NCBI GenBank assembly: GCA_029706075.1
Contig: JAINUG010000087.1
Coordinates: 930,001-994,000, forward strand
Direction of reading: 5' to 3'
DNA: 64,000 nt
DNA from: Aldrovandia affinis
Lineage: Eukaryota > Chordata > Actinopteri > Notacanthiformes > Halosauridae
This document shows, piece after piece, positions 12,731 through 24,092 of the stretch. Under the pieces are notes generated by a model. It had not been told where the DNA came from and did not search any database. It worked only from the letters and a program-made list of their open reading frames with translations. The position numbers and the translations under genes are program-made. The first letter of the stretch is position 1; each line of letters opens with the position of its first letter.

Positions 12731-13511
12731 ACATCTAATTCTCACCTTTGCTTTTGTTCTCACGTACGGTCCCACCGATGCTGCGTCACCACACCCGACA
12801 GAACTTCACTATGCAGTATAATCACGGCGCTTTCTAGCTAATCCACGAACTACTGCGCATGCAAAGCATACTTTCTTTGTATCATACGCTTCGATTTGAA
12901 GTGTACACCTAAAAATACTGAACACAATTGGGAAAAACAATTGAATGTTCACAAAAACACAAATATTACCAACACGTTGTAAACTTCACCTTAGACAAAA
13001 ATGCAGAATGTATAGGTTAACAATGTACATTCTTCGAACAGCTAATGGTGACAACATTCGGGTTTTGTACTTGAGTTTTCGAGGTTTTAATAATTTGGTT
13101 TTAATAATTGAGTGCTGAACATAGGCTATGATTCATGTTATTTCCTTGAAAATACATTGAAACATCACTTAATCAGAGGAATAGTTAAACTGAAGCTCTT
13201 GTAAATAGAGGATACAACTCATACTTCAATCAGGCATTGAAATTTATAGAACGTGGTTTGAAGAGGACCTAATTTGTTCAATTGCTTTGAGACAACAGGC
13301 GACAGTGAGGTAGTTCATTTACTGTAAGCAAAGGAAAGGTTGTGGGATTTATTCTCCTGCGTTCTGGACAAACGCAGGATAACAAGCACATGCTATTTTT
13401 GGCTGCTGGCAGCAGCAGCTATGCTACAAAAAGGGGATTATTCATGTGGCAAATATAGAGCAGCGGCACAGATTAACAGACCATTCCTTTCAATTCTATA
13501 CGCAGGATACA
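12731..13511. other. No gene or recognised repeat
   Basis: AT-rich unique DNA up to the hAT left end. Confidence 0.55.
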
Positions 13512-15151
13512 CAGGGCTCGAAACTGCCACCAATTTGGTGGCATTTGCCACTGAAAATCTGCCCAGTGCCACTAAAAAAAATAACCAGTGGCAATGTTGC
13601 CACTAGAATGTTTTTTTTATTTTTTTATTTTTATATCCTAAAGTAATATTTTGGTCAAACAGTTGGACGATTTTGTTTGATTATTTGATCTCACATTGAT
13701 CTTGTTATGTCGGTTAAGTTGTGTTTATGTCTGTTGTCTTGGCGACTATTTAGGCTACATGAGGTCTGGGCGGAGCCCGTCCGTTCGGGCGGCATTTCTT
13801 TCAAGTTTTCCCGAGTCCCGCGCAAAGTAGCAAGAGTCAGACACAACGTTAGAGCAAGCTAGGTCATCATTGCCGATCACAAAACCATAGCCTATGAAGA
13901 ATAATGAAGCGCATCGATACGTTTTTCGTGAAGAAAAATGCCCCACCACCACCACCTGAGGTTAGACCAGACGCAGAAATAGATTCAGAATCCGATGAGC
14001 AGTCACAGCCGGCAGAACAGGAATCCGAGGTAACCGAGCAGCCACCCTCCGCTAAAAAGCCAAGATGTAGCCCTAACTCGAGATTTCGCCCTGAGTGGCT
14101 TAAAGAGTTCACATGGCTAAGGTACGAGAAAACAGGAAAATATATGTACTGTGTGTACTGCAAACAATGCGGGCCGACTGTTGCAGGCAGTAGCAAACTT
14201 GCGTCTGCAGCAACCCGTTTTAAACGCGACCCCCTCGCTATCCACGGCAAAAGCCACAAGCACATACAGTGCCGCGACAGGTGCATCGCGAGCGCTGCTG
14301 CCCCTCTCCCCGCAGCGCTCCAACGGCCAGAAGCAGCGGCCCGATCACAACAAGAGGCAGAGATGATCGTTAAGTTCAACACCGCATACAACATTGCAAA
14401 GGAGGAAATGCCGTTCACTAAATTTAGGTCACAGATACTGCTCCAAAAGAAGAATGGTTTGAATGTAAACCCAACGTATAGTAACGACAAGTCCTGTGCG
14501 CTATTTATTGAGTTATTGCAGACACACTGAAAAAGAGCACCGCGGAGAAAATAGCAGCAGTCCCATATCTCTCATTCATGATAGACGGGGACACAGACAT
14601 CTCAACAAAGGAATGCGAAATCGTGTATGCACGTATCATGGCCAATGGAAGACCCATCAACATCTTGATAGGCCATGTTGAGGTGAAACATGCCAATGCA
14701 CAAGGTATGTATGTAGGCGTAGCCTAAATAATGTGAACATAATATGCTAATTAGCAAAAATTAGTACAACATGCAGCTCTATTATATATATAACATAGAA
14801 GTATATAATCTAGTATAAAATTAAACTATTAAAGATGCAGTGTGTAGTTTTGGTGAAATCTAGTGGTGAAAATAAAATTAACTGATTTGGCAGAAATTGA
14901 ATATAATTTCATAAGTATGTTTGAGTTAGTATAATCCCATGAAATTAAGAATTGTTGCATTTCCCTTACCATACCTTAGAATGAGCCCTTTAGATCTACA
15001 TTATGTAAAAGAGAGACAAACCATGATGTTGTTTTTCATTGCAGGAATCTACCTCCAAAATGTTGTGCCACCAAATTATGTGCCACTGCCACTAACAGAA
15101 AAACTTAGTGGCAACTGTGCCACCAGTGTAAAATGTTAGTGTTGAGCCCTG
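13512..15151 (+). mobile_element. hAT-type DNA transposon with matching termini and 5 bp target duplication
   Basis: The left end begins CAGGGCTCGAAACT at 13512 and the right end, read in reverse complement from 15151, begins CAGGGCTCAACACT. The direct repeat ATACA flanks both ends (13507-13511 and 15152-15156). Inside each end lie clusters of GCCAC/GTGGC motifs (13524-13606 and 15065-15124), including the palindrome GCCACCAATTTGGTGGC on the left, which look like subterminal transposase-binding arrays. The interior carries a hAT-type transposase exon (13904-14704). Total 1640 bp, shorter than a full autonomous element, so the 3' part of the transposase is missing. Most hATs make 8 bp duplications; a lineage with 5-6 bp duplications exists, and this could belong to it. 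Confidence 0.85.
13904..14704 (+). pseudogene. hAT-type transposase, N-terminal exon, frameshifted (ZNF862-like family)
   Basis: Starts MKRIDTFFVKK, typical of hAT-derived ZNF862-like proteins. A proline/acidic stretch (12-50) and a basic KKPR (51-54) precede a TTF/BED-like zinc finger: FRPEWLKEFTWLRYE (61-75), C83-x2-C86 and H114-x3-H118. The first frame is open to the TGA at 14528-14530. The family resemblance then continues in another frame from about 14515 (IADTLKK...VPYLSFMIDGDTDIS...ECEIVYARIM), so about one base has been lost near 14505-14520. This second segment reaches HANAQ and stops at CAAG|GTATGTATG (14704/14705), a good splice donor, so the ancestral gene was spliced. No following exon is seen before the right terminus. 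Non-functional as it stands; family assignment from recognised motifs. Confidence 0.8.
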
Positions 15152-15460
15152 ATACATTCTTTGCGTGTGTAGAATGTTTTGTTTCTCAGTATTTTCCAAG
15201 GACATTTTAGAAATGTGAATACTTTTTATGTACCATTCATAAAAATACATTGTAACAGAGCCTGCTGTAAACAGATTGTGCTATTCCCTTAGGTTTTATT
15301 AGTACAATGCATACATGTTCTTCTCAGTTTTTCTACAATGTGCAGACTGCTTATATAAATGTACTACGTATATATATACGTATATATATATATACACCAA
15401 GAAACATTCCTATGCACTTAAATGTGAATGGCAATAAAGAATTCTCATTATGATATAGAT

Positions 15461-15810
15461 TTTAGATTTTTCGCTGTTTTTCACCCAATTTGCTGGCCAA
15501 TTGTACCCTCTATTTTTCCCCCATGAGCCCACTGCCCGCATCAACTGGGCAAGCCGCTACCCCAGGGCCGGCAATGAACCGCTTCCTTCGAGACGGAACT
15601 CGCCTATTTATTTGGCACAGGGAAGCCCTCCGCGCTTCTCGGTGAGCTCATTGCGGCTTTTCTCCGCCCTCTCTCTACCTAGGGCGGACAGCAACCGCCG
15701 AACTGTCCTCCCAGCCAGAGCCGGACTGGCGTGGTTGGGGATCGAACCCCGGCCGCAGTGGGCAACCTGCACTCTGGCGAGTACCTTTGACCGGTTGAGG
15801 CACCTGGGGG
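15461..15810 (-). mobile_element. Long tRNA-derived SINE (third family), minus strand
   Basis: Minus strand: GGTGCCTCAACCGGTCAAAG head, B box GGGGTTCGATCCCC (15737-15750), body GTCCGCCCTAGGTAGAGAG and GAGTTCCGTCTCGAAGGAAG, tail GGGTACAATTGGCCAGCAAA then TTGGGTGAAAAACAG. A 219-codon plus-strand frame (15501-16160) runs across it and has no protein resemblance. Confidence 0.85.
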
Positions 15811-16159
15811 CATGTACTATGTATACTAAATGTTCTATTCTATCCATGGTCATTGTAACAATGCATAGTATATGTTTAAATACAGTAAGCATTGTATTTA
15901 AGAGGAATAATCCTATTTATTTCTATAATTTGATATGGTTTTCCTTACCTCAAAAAACATTTCGGCGGTGTATTAGCTGTTCCAGTAGCCAGAACTGTGA
16001 TGTAGCACCAAGCACTTTTTGCTTATATCAGAGCAGGAAGTCCTGCCTGCTCCAATTTGAATGTATGGGCTATTCTATTCTCACAAGAAGGTTCCCTGAA
16101 ATGTGTTTGCATGTTACGCGTGGGTTTCCTGTACTACTCCAAAGAATTAAATGGGTCTA

Positions 16160-16325
16160 AATTGCCTGTAGGTATGAGTGTGTGAGTGAATGGTGTGTGT
16201 GCCCTGCGATGGATTGGCGACCTGTCCAGGGTTTTCTGACACGCATGCTGGGATAGGCTCCAGCACCCCCCCGCGACCCTGACCAGGAATAATCAGATAA
16301 TGGATGGATGGATGGATGGATGGAT
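16160..16325 (+). repeat. RTE/Rex3-like LINE 3' end with (GGAT)n tail
   Basis: GTGCCCTGCGATGGATTGGC, ACCTGTCCAGGG, GGGATAGGCTCCAG and CGCGACCCTGACCAGGA, then AGATAATGGATGGATGG...: the familiar 3' untranslated block and tail of an abundant fish LINE. Naming it Rex3/RTE is from memory. Only the 3' end is present; the tetranucleotide tail spans 16300-16325. Confidence 0.7.
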
Positions 16326-16606
16326 CCACTTCCCTGAAATTTTCATAAATAAATTGTTCTTAGATTTTCTGACACATTTTCAGGAACTGTACATTATCCA
16401 AGATTTTTCATAAATATTGTTCATTTCAGACATTTTCACTGTACCCAGGGAGATATCTCCCCCAGTAAAGTGATGTGTGAAAAAGAGGTGAATTATGCTC
16501 TGCAACATTATAAATGATGTTGTTTGTTTGCAAGTGAACAATATAGAGAAATGAGTTAAAATGAGAAATAGATATTGTATCATGGGGTGAGAGCGTGTCC
16601 TCTATA

Positions 16607-16868
16607 CAGCGGTCCCCAACCTTTTTGCACCACGGACCAGTTTCATGCAAGACAAATTTTCACGGACCTTGACTGAGACTAGTGCAGAAAAGAGGCACAG
16701 ACGGAAGTGGTCATTTTTCAAAATAAAACACCCTGCAGACTGGGATAGTCAATAAAATGGAAATAAAATTAAAATTAAAACGTTTTTATTCTTTCTGTGC
16801 GGCCCGGTACCAAATGATCCACGGATCATTAGTAGTCGTTGGCCCGGCCCGGTCATTGGGGACCCCTG
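16607..16868. mobile_element. hAT-type MITE with target duplication
   Basis: Left end CAGCGGTCCCCAACCTTTTT and right end in reverse complement CAGGGGTCCCCAATGACC, a well-known hAT-type terminal pattern. The direct repeat CTCTATA flanks it (16600-16606 and 16869-16875), extending to 8 bp (CTCTATAC) if the first base of the element is shared. 262 bp, no coding capacity. Confidence 0.88.
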
Positions 16869-16875
16869 CTCTATA

Positions 16876-18984
16876 CGTATGGACACAAAAAAAAAGAAGC
16901 AAGTTGGAAGCTAAAGCAGGTCATGGAGTCAACAATGAGAGATCACTGGAAACCGCGAAGGTATCAGTAATGATACATCGGATGACCCTGGGGGGATTCA
17001 GTTGCACTTTAAGTTTGTAGAATGCTTGTTCCAACAGTTTGCATGATTGATTTACTCTAAGGGGGACCTGCCTGTCACTCCAAATCTGGCTCAGCCACCT
17101 TCTTTCTGGCATGCAGTCAGGCTTGCAAACTTCCATCTTTGGTACACTGCACCAAAACTCATTTTGCACAGTCTGAATTTATAAATGTTAAATAATGTCT
17201 GATTTACAGGGCCTAAGGGGGGGGGGGGATTAAGACTATTAATTCATAATAAAATATGTTTTACTTTTGATAAACTTTTGGCAGCCGATTTAGTTTCAAA
17301 TGCGCGCTTCAGTTCCCACAGTACTAAGAATGTGGAAAATAATAGCTGCCTGTCTTGATATCATTTCCTTCTGTGTTTTTTCTTCATGTAGGCAAAGCAA
17401 TGAAAAGGGTGTAGATAGCACTTGTTTTTCACTCTGCTCTCTCTTTTCACTCTCCTCTCCTCCCTCTCCTCTTTTTCCGACCTTGTTTTCTCTCCATTCT
17501 CCTTCTCTCCCTCTCTCTCTGTCCCCGCTCCTCTCTTTCTCTGCTGTTCTTCTCTCTGTGTCCCTCTCCCTTCTTACCCATGTGTCGCTGCGCTGTCCCA
17601 TCCTCTGTGAGGATAACTAAAGTAAGAGGTGTCTGGCAACCTGGTGTTACCCACCTGGAAGCTCCCCCAGTCATGCCCCCATACCGTGGAAGGGAAATAA
17701 CTCAGATGTGTGCCACACTAAGCTCCTTCCTGAACAGATCACGGGCCTGCTGTCAGCGGGTTCCGCCCAATTTATTTAAAAAATATAATGTGCAGTCTGT
17801 CAGCATTTTTTAATAGCCAGGGCATCATGAATGGCTGCTTGACTCATTATTGGACTTTTCATTGCACTTTTAATTTTCTTTAACTTTTAACTTTATACTG
17901 GCCATGGAAAAGCATTAAAACCGGATAACATGTCCACATGTTTTTTCATAGTTATGAAAATTGTCCTACATATAGCCCCACATTTCATAGTTCTAATTCC
18001 CCTGAAGTTAAGTAGATCCCTAAACCTAAGCATCCATGACATGAACCAGCACACTGCTAGATGTGGAATTAGAAAGCTTATGTAAGTCAAATGCTTCCTC
18101 AATTAGTCCATATCAATTCATCTTGAGCAAATGGCTCAAAATAACACAGGAGTCAATAGGCTCCTGGACATGGAAATCCCTAATCTAAATGTAGCAACAC
18201 GGAACAGCTAAAGCACTGAAGCATGCAACATGACTTCATTGTGGTTATGCTTTAGTCACAGGCATATGTTGCGTATATATGACGTGATTTAACAAAATGC
18301 AACGGGATATATGTGGCAATCGTGAGCCTACCGCTAACCGAGATCCAGCTGCAACACAGAGAGATAGGGCTGACCGAGGAACGAGAATGGTGCTCCATGA
18401 CACACCACCTGTGCTTTGTGACATCACCGAGATGTGGGCGGAGCTTCAATACCACTGTCCCCTGATGGCTGTTGTTCACACCAATGCATTCCGCTTGAGA
18501 AACAGGGGGACGCCATTAAGAAATCAGATGGTTGAAGTCCTCCCCTGAGGTGTACAATCTGTGCCTTACTCCGATCGTGTTGCACTGTTTATCTTCAGTG
18601 AGAAAAGTGTGACAGTGGGAGTTGTACATTGGCTCTGGCATTGGGACTTATGGAGGTGCTGCCATTCTGTGACATAAGGGGGGAGGGGGTGTTGAAGACA
18701 AATCTGAGAAGAGGAAAGGATAGAAAAATTGTGTTTTTACAAAAGGGGGCTTTAATCCTACCGCATGGTCTACTGATTCTTTTCGATCTTGGGGGGGCTT
18801 GTTGGGTGATGTGGTCAACAGTTTCTGACCTTTTGTCACTGTCACTTGTACCTTGATGGCTTAGTTTGGAATGTGGTATGACTGTAACGAATTAAGCAAG
18901 AATTTCAAGCGGTCGGAGGACAAAAGCATTGGCCGCAATGGTCCATTTGATCAGCATAGTGTTTATTCAGTAAAGGCTCTTGCC
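16876..18984. other. No gene; low-complexity tract only
   Basis: Contains an 11-base G run (about 17218-17228) and the pyrimidine tract at 17.43-17.58 kb; otherwise unrecognised. Confidence 0.5.
17431..17576. repeat. Pyrimidine-rich low-complexity tract
   Basis: About 145 bases, almost all C and T on the plus strand, in irregular CTCT/CCTCTC/TTTCTCT blocks. The Ser/Leu-rich (plus) and Arg/Glu-rich (minus) open frames across it are artefacts. Confidence 0.9.
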
Positions 18985-19139
18985 CTGTGGTATAGAAGAC
19001 ACGTCTCAGGCTTGAGCCTGGGGTGTCTCATTATCCAGGCATGACTGATAGTCCACAGTGATGGGACAATGGGCTAGGACCTGCCAGAAGTAGGGTGAGT
19101 GTGAGTCAGCTTGCTGCATTGTCTTCCGTTATACCACAG
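18985..19139. repeat. Imperfect inverted repeat, MITE-like
   Basis: CTGTGGTATAGAAGACA (18985-19001) pairs with TGTCTTCCGTTATACCACAG (19120-19139) apart from small mismatches. The CTGTGGTATA/TATACCACAG end is familiar from fish MITEs. It may form one compound element with the foldback at 19420-19563. Confidence 0.6.
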
Positions 19140-19419
19140 CATGGTTAAATACTCTATTCTGAGTGGCCGAGAGGGAGTTCATTATTTTCCAGTAAATCGC
19201 ACAGGGAAGCATAATAATGCATGGCTGTGAAGTGGTTCCAGTTCCAAATCAATACGCAAGTACGCTCAACGTTTCAATTGAACATTCGATTCGCAACTGA
19301 AAATAACGTCAAAAGAAGTAACAGGTTAACAACAAAAACATAGCTCTACAACAATTCTGTTTAACGTATTAGTGGATTTTATGGATTTATATCTGATGCA
19401 ATTAACTGTGGTAGAAGTG

Positions 19420-19563
19420 AAATAAGCCCGTCTGGGCTGTGCAATTGTATGAAAATGAACCACTGCAGGGTGGTTAACCCCTCGGTTTTGCCTCGGGACC
19501 ACATCACACCACCCTGTTGTGGTTTATTTTCATACAACTGCACAACCCAGAGTGGCTTATTCC
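19420..19563. mobile_element. Foldback MITE (near-palindromic, 144 bp)
   Basis: AATAAGCCCGTCTGGGCTGT and GCAATTGTATGAAAATGAAC on the left match, in reverse complement, GTTGTGCAGTTGTATGAAAA and AATAAGCCACTCTGGG on the right; the centre holds CCCTCGGTTTTGCCTCGGGA. The whole can form one long hairpin of roughly 60 bp per arm. Confidence 0.85.
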
Positions 19564-19732
19564 TTACACAATGAGCCAGGTGCCCACAGGCTAGTGTAGT
19601 GAATGAGAGACATGCCTGTCCTAGAATCTAGCAGTCTGTAGGGTTGTAAATAGCTGGCTCATTGGACAGTACAGAGGAGAGCATGTCAACTCCTTGTGTG
19701 CGAGGTGAATATTGACACACTGACTCGAGAGG

Positions 19733-19775
19733 CGCAATAACTAATTCCAGATTGGGGAGAAAAAAACCGATTAAT
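19733..19775 (+). repeat. SINE tail fragment
   Basis: ACTAATTCCAGATTGGGGAG followed by AAAAAAA resembles the third-family SINE tail. Too short for more than a tentative call. Confidence 0.3.
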
Positions 19776-20696
19776 AATTTAATATACCGTGTATACTTGC
19801 CTGTTCCAGATCTGGCATTTTATGGTTTGTTTCTTTGTTGGTTTGATTCAGAAAAATGATTAATATACCCAAGAAGATCGCATGGGCAATGTTAATGGGT
19901 CTGGGGTCTTCACTCGCTAACAAACTCCGCTAGGTGATAGCTATCCCAAAGAGAGCGCTCTGGGGCATGCCCCCTTCATACTCACAAGTGTGGGCATGAT
20001 CTGAGCATGGGAGACATGAGCACCCTCTCCTACATCTGACAACGAGCCATAGACTTGAGCCAGTTAATGCATGGAGTCGAGCTGATGACCAGAAAGCAAT
20101 GCTACTGCGACGTTGGACTAATGACCTTGATTTCTTTGATTTCTGCCGACCTTCGTCCGTTCGGAGACGGGCCGGGATGAGGGGGTGGGGGCGGGGGCAC
20201 GTTTGAAAGGAGAAGCTCAGGGGGATTGTTCTTAAGATGTTCCTCATTGATTAAAATGAAGGCTTGATGACGGTCGAAGGGCCCAGTGTCTCCAGTGAAG
20301 TCTAGGGATTCACACGATCAGAGGGCGTCAAATGCTGCTGCACTGCATCCACCTTGAATGTTTTTCAGATCCTCCGAGGCACCCAACCAATTCAAGTCAC
20401 AAATGAACACGAAACCCCCTCTCCCCCAAAACCCCCCAAATGACGTGTTACCAGAATCGTGCATGCGCACACCGTACATTTTTTTGATACATACTTTTTT
20501 TCTATAATTTTATTTGGGACGGGGGTTAGAAATGAATCCTTGGCTATAGCCTATAAACACACAATGCAATTAATCTGATGCTTGTTTTTCTAACAATGTA
20601 ATAATGCTTTTTGTTATATGCCTTACAAATAAATAAATAAATACATTTGAAGTTATAAACTGTTGCTAGAGGAAGGTGAAAGTGAACGAGGATTGC
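19776..20696. other. No gene recognised
   Basis: Unique DNA with GC-rich patch around 20140-20200 (GGGGGTGGGGGCGGGGGCAC). No coding resemblance. Confidence 0.5.
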
Positions 20697-20860
20697 TGGG
20701 CATCTGAGTGGCTCAGTCAGATAAGGCGCTCACAGTGGGTCCCTAGTTTGAGCCTCACCTATATCATTAGCAGGTTTTGACAGTTGGCTCCGTCCCGCCA
20801 GGGGTGCGGTGCATTAAGTGGGCCAGGGTTCCTCAGGTTACCACTGCATTCGTTTCTCCC
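20697..20860 (+). repeat. tRNA-headed SINE fragment
   Basis: GGGCATCTGAGTGGCTCAGT, CAGATAAGGCGCTCACAGTG and CCCTAGTTTGAGCC form a tRNA-like head with A- and B-box-like blocks, followed by GTTGGCTCCGTCCCGCCAGG. The tail is not recognised. It sits just upstream of the 20.96 kb SINE. Confidence 0.6.
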
Positions 20861-20956
20861 AATAACATGGCAGACAGCCACTATTGATGTAAATGGGAAA
20901 TAGGCCTCTTCTCCAATTGCAGCCAGTTCTCCTGCAGTACTGTGTGTCCCATGTGG

Positions 20957-21172
20957 GCGGCAGTGTAGTATAAGGGGCGGAGAACTGGGCTCATAACGCA
21001 AAGGTTGCAGGTTCGATTCCCAGGTGGGCACACTGCTGTTGTACCCTTGAGCAAGGTACTTAACCTGAATTGCTTCAGTAAATGTCCAGCTGTATAAATG
21101 GATTGTACGTAAAGAAAAGCAAACTGTATAAATTGCTCTGGATTAGAGCGTTTGCTAAATGGCTGCAGTGTA
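20957..21172 (+). mobile_element. tRNA-derived SINE, same family as the 45 kb copy
   Basis: CAGTGTAGTATAAGGGGCGG head with B box GGTTGCAGGTTCGATTCCC (21003-21021), body TTGTACCCTTGAGCAAGGTA and GTCCAGCTGTATAAATGGAT, tail TTGCTCTGGATTAGAGCG then TTTGCTAAATGG. Well preserved from the head to the tail. Confidence 0.92.
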
Positions 21173-21648
21173 ATATACTCCAAATATGTACAGTACAGCT
21201 GGAACATATCCTAGGAGTTTGTGATAATATCCATTGTGGCAAATGAGTGGTGGCTAATGAATAAGGACTTTCTTCACTAAAAGGACAGATGTTTGCAATA
21301 GAACTCTGCTTGCTAAAAGGACACCTCTTTTCCATTAGGACTCGCTGTGATTCCTGCATTGCAGTACTTGCCAAAGCCACGGGAGCGTGAGGCCTGATGA
21401 AGATTTCCTTTGACTACGTCTCACCAGCTACCCCCCCCCACCCCTTACTTGCCACTGATGCAGAGCCCTCAGGATGTTGTTTTAAATGCCTTTTAAAATT
21501 TTGACAAGTGACAACATTCCAGGCCTAGGGTACCAGTCAAACGGTCTGACAGCACAGAGGGGGAAATGCAGATGGCCCAGCCAAGGCAATTAGACTGAGC
21601 ATGGTGAGAGAGGAAGAGCAGTGAAAGGGAGAGCGTGGTGAATGAGCG

Positions 21649-21697
21649 AGCGCGGTGGAAGACGGAGCGCGGTGGAAGACGGAGCGCGGTGGAAGAG
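21649..21697. repeat. 17 bp tandem repeat, about 3 copies
   Basis: Unit AGCGCGGTGGAAGACGG at 21649, 21666 and (partial) 21683. Confidence 0.95.
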
Positions 21698-22099
21698 CCT
21701 GAATTCCCGGTTTTGAAGGCTCAAAGCAGTGATGCTGACAAAGCCATTTAATAGCACTGAATCCCAGAATACAGATGTTTTAATTAGATTTTTTTTTAAC
21801 GTTACATCTCAGCTTGTACCTCGACCTGCTAGTTTTGTAATGAGTGAGCTACAGTTCTGATGATCAATGGGATTGGATGTAAAAAGGTCAGCTAGCCGGT
21901 GAACAGTGAAACGGCAAATTTTGTTTTAGCGAAACCTAGAATTTTATTGTGTCATGTTCAACGTTTTTTTCAGTTTTGGGTCTCCTTTTTATGTTACTAA
22001 GTTTTGGTAAGTATTTGCAGAACAGGTTCACAGAGTTTAAATAGGAAGACAATGAAGTTTTACAGTTAAAAAAATTAGTAATATTCTACTTTGAGTGGG

Positions 22100-22340
22100 T
22101 ATTTATCAACTCTAGATAACGGCCATAACACTTGTAGTAAGTCCACTGATGCATTATAACCAGCTTATAATAACTGACACAAGGTTATGAAGCATGTAAT
22201 GATAAGCATTGTAAAATGACATAATTTTACATGTCCCATGAGCTATAAGCTGGTTATAACATTTATGGTCATGACAAAGGTTATGATGAATTATATAGCA
22301 TATCATGCTACATAAGACCCACTTCAAGTAAAGTGTTACA
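22100..22340. repeat. MITE-like element with internal inverted repeat
   Basis: ATTATAACCAGCTTATA (from 22153) is the inverse of TATAAGCTGGTTATAAC (22245-22261) apart from one terminal base. The right border reads GTAACACTTTACTTGAAG in reverse complement (22322-22339), a common start of fish MITEs. Left border unclear. Confidence 0.55.
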
Positions 22341-22963
22341 GAATTGTAATAGTTCATATCGGCTGTTGCTTGGATATGTAGTTATAATAAAAAGTTGATT
22401 TTGCTCTTTCTCTTTTATTTCAGAAACAAATAGCCCTTTTGTTTTCTGAAGCTCTGCCAATGTCAGTTTGGAGTTTTTGCATAAATATCTCATGTGTCTG
22501 AAAGCATTGCATAAACCTACCATGATTCAATTTGAATATAGAATGTAAAAGTCACGCCCATGGACAAATATCATGCATGACTTGGAGGATTGAGCATATC
22601 TGAGTGTATCTACAGAGGTAGGCATATTGTAGCTAGGTATAGGTGCTTGTGTGTGTTAGAGGGCTCCATTTGAAGAACCCTGCCTTGGACAGCACTGTTA
22701 CAATTGGATATTGGTGGTCTGGTCAAACCCTCGATTGAACCCTGGCCCCAGAGTTTTGTATTAATTTGACTGTAAAAGGACAGAAATCACTCCTTTTCCC
22801 CCGTTTTATTTTTCATTTTTGGTTCCTAGTCCCTTGAGATGAGATGAAAGGATGTTCTTTTGAAATGTAAAACTCAAATGGTTTTAGCAGTGATATGACA
22901 TGTGCCTGCGGTAACGGTAATGTGGCATAGTGTGGCACGTTAGTGTGGCATAGCGGTATAGAA

Positions 22964-23167
22964 CTGACATAAGAACATAAGAACATAAAATACATAATGA
23001 CATCTAGCCTGGATCTTGGCTCATCATGTCCTAATCTAAAGAGTATCTAGTACTACATTTAGCCTGGACTTGAATAGCCCAAGCATTTCTGCCTCTACTA
23101 CCCGACCTGGTAAGCTGTTCCAGGCATTGACAACTCTCTGTGTAAAGAAAAACATTCTAATATCTGA
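22964..23167 (-). mobile_element. 5'-truncated CR1-type LINE insertion with 15 bp target duplication
   Basis: The 15-mer CATAGCGGTATAGAA lies on both sides (22949-22963 and 23168-23182). On the minus strand the insert ends in the octamer-like tail TTATGTTCTTATGTTC, typical of CR1. It encodes the last residues of the LINE reverse transcriptase, FFFTQRVVNAWNSLPGRVVEA followed by LGLFKSRL (about 23040-23155). 204 bp, heavily 5' truncated. Confidence 0.88.
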
Positions 23168-23998
23168 CATAGCGGTATAGAAGATACAGCAAACTACTGG
23201 CAGCAGAAAACTATTATAAATAGAGTACAGAGCACTATCCTTTACAAGAACTAAACTAAGCTGATTGACAGACACATTTTGCTAGCTGCTAAGAGCTGCT
23301 AACAATGTTAGTTCAGTGCGCCGCCTCAGTCAATGTTGTTGGGTGGGAGATGTGTGTAATGTGGTTGTCTTTATAACGATTCAGGTGGCTGCTGGCTGCT
23401 GGCTGCTGGCCGCTACCTTTTGGGCAATGGCCCAAACAATGGCTTTGTGTTTTGGTATGGCTTCCAGTTTCCAGGATGGTTAAACTAAAGTGTCCCTTGT
23501 TAACAGACAGGTTAACTTTTCACCATTCATTTTGAATGGAGCCTTGTTTCCAAAAATCTACATTTGAATCAAAATGGTGGCACATGAAAATAAGCTTTTT
23601 CATCAGTGCACTTGTCCATTTAAAAATCTGACGTGTTCTAATTTGGTAAGAAACTGTATAACACTGTAAAATGTCTGTAGTAGTATGTAAAAATATGTCC
23701 TATGCAACGTTATCTTTTTAATAAAAACTACTGAACAGATGTGTATGTAATTTTGAGGATTTATGTGAATAGTCTTAGCCTTTTGCCAAAAAAATATCTG
23801 CGTTGGTACTGTAATGGCTTGAAAAGGAGACTAGTGATTTTTGTACTTTGAATATAAATGCCGACCAACCATTATCTAAACCGTGCAGTGTTTAATTACT
23901 GCTGGTAATTACTGTGCTTCACTGCTTGGACCCCTAATAATGAAGAAGTATACTTATCACAGAATACAAATTACAATAATACAACACCATGCTAATTT

Positions 23999-24003
<5 letters not shown>

Positions 24004-24087
<84 letters not shown>
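24004..24087. repeat. (CA)n microsatellite
   Basis: About 42 CA units, uninterrupted, followed by TATATA/CATATG-rich sequence. The T-H and V-C open frames across it are artefacts. Confidence 0.98.

Positions 24088-24092
<5 letters not shown>

Noticed and set aside
13867..14490. 207-codon minus-strand frame
   Set aside because: Antisense shadow of the hAT transposase exon.
15501..16160. 219-codon plus-strand frame
   Set aside because: Its first half is the antisense of a tRNA-derived SINE and the rest is ordinary AT-rich DNA.
17296..17620. Arg/Glu-rich and Ser/Leu-rich frames of about 100 codons
   Set aside because: Produced by a pyrimidine-rich low-complexity tract.
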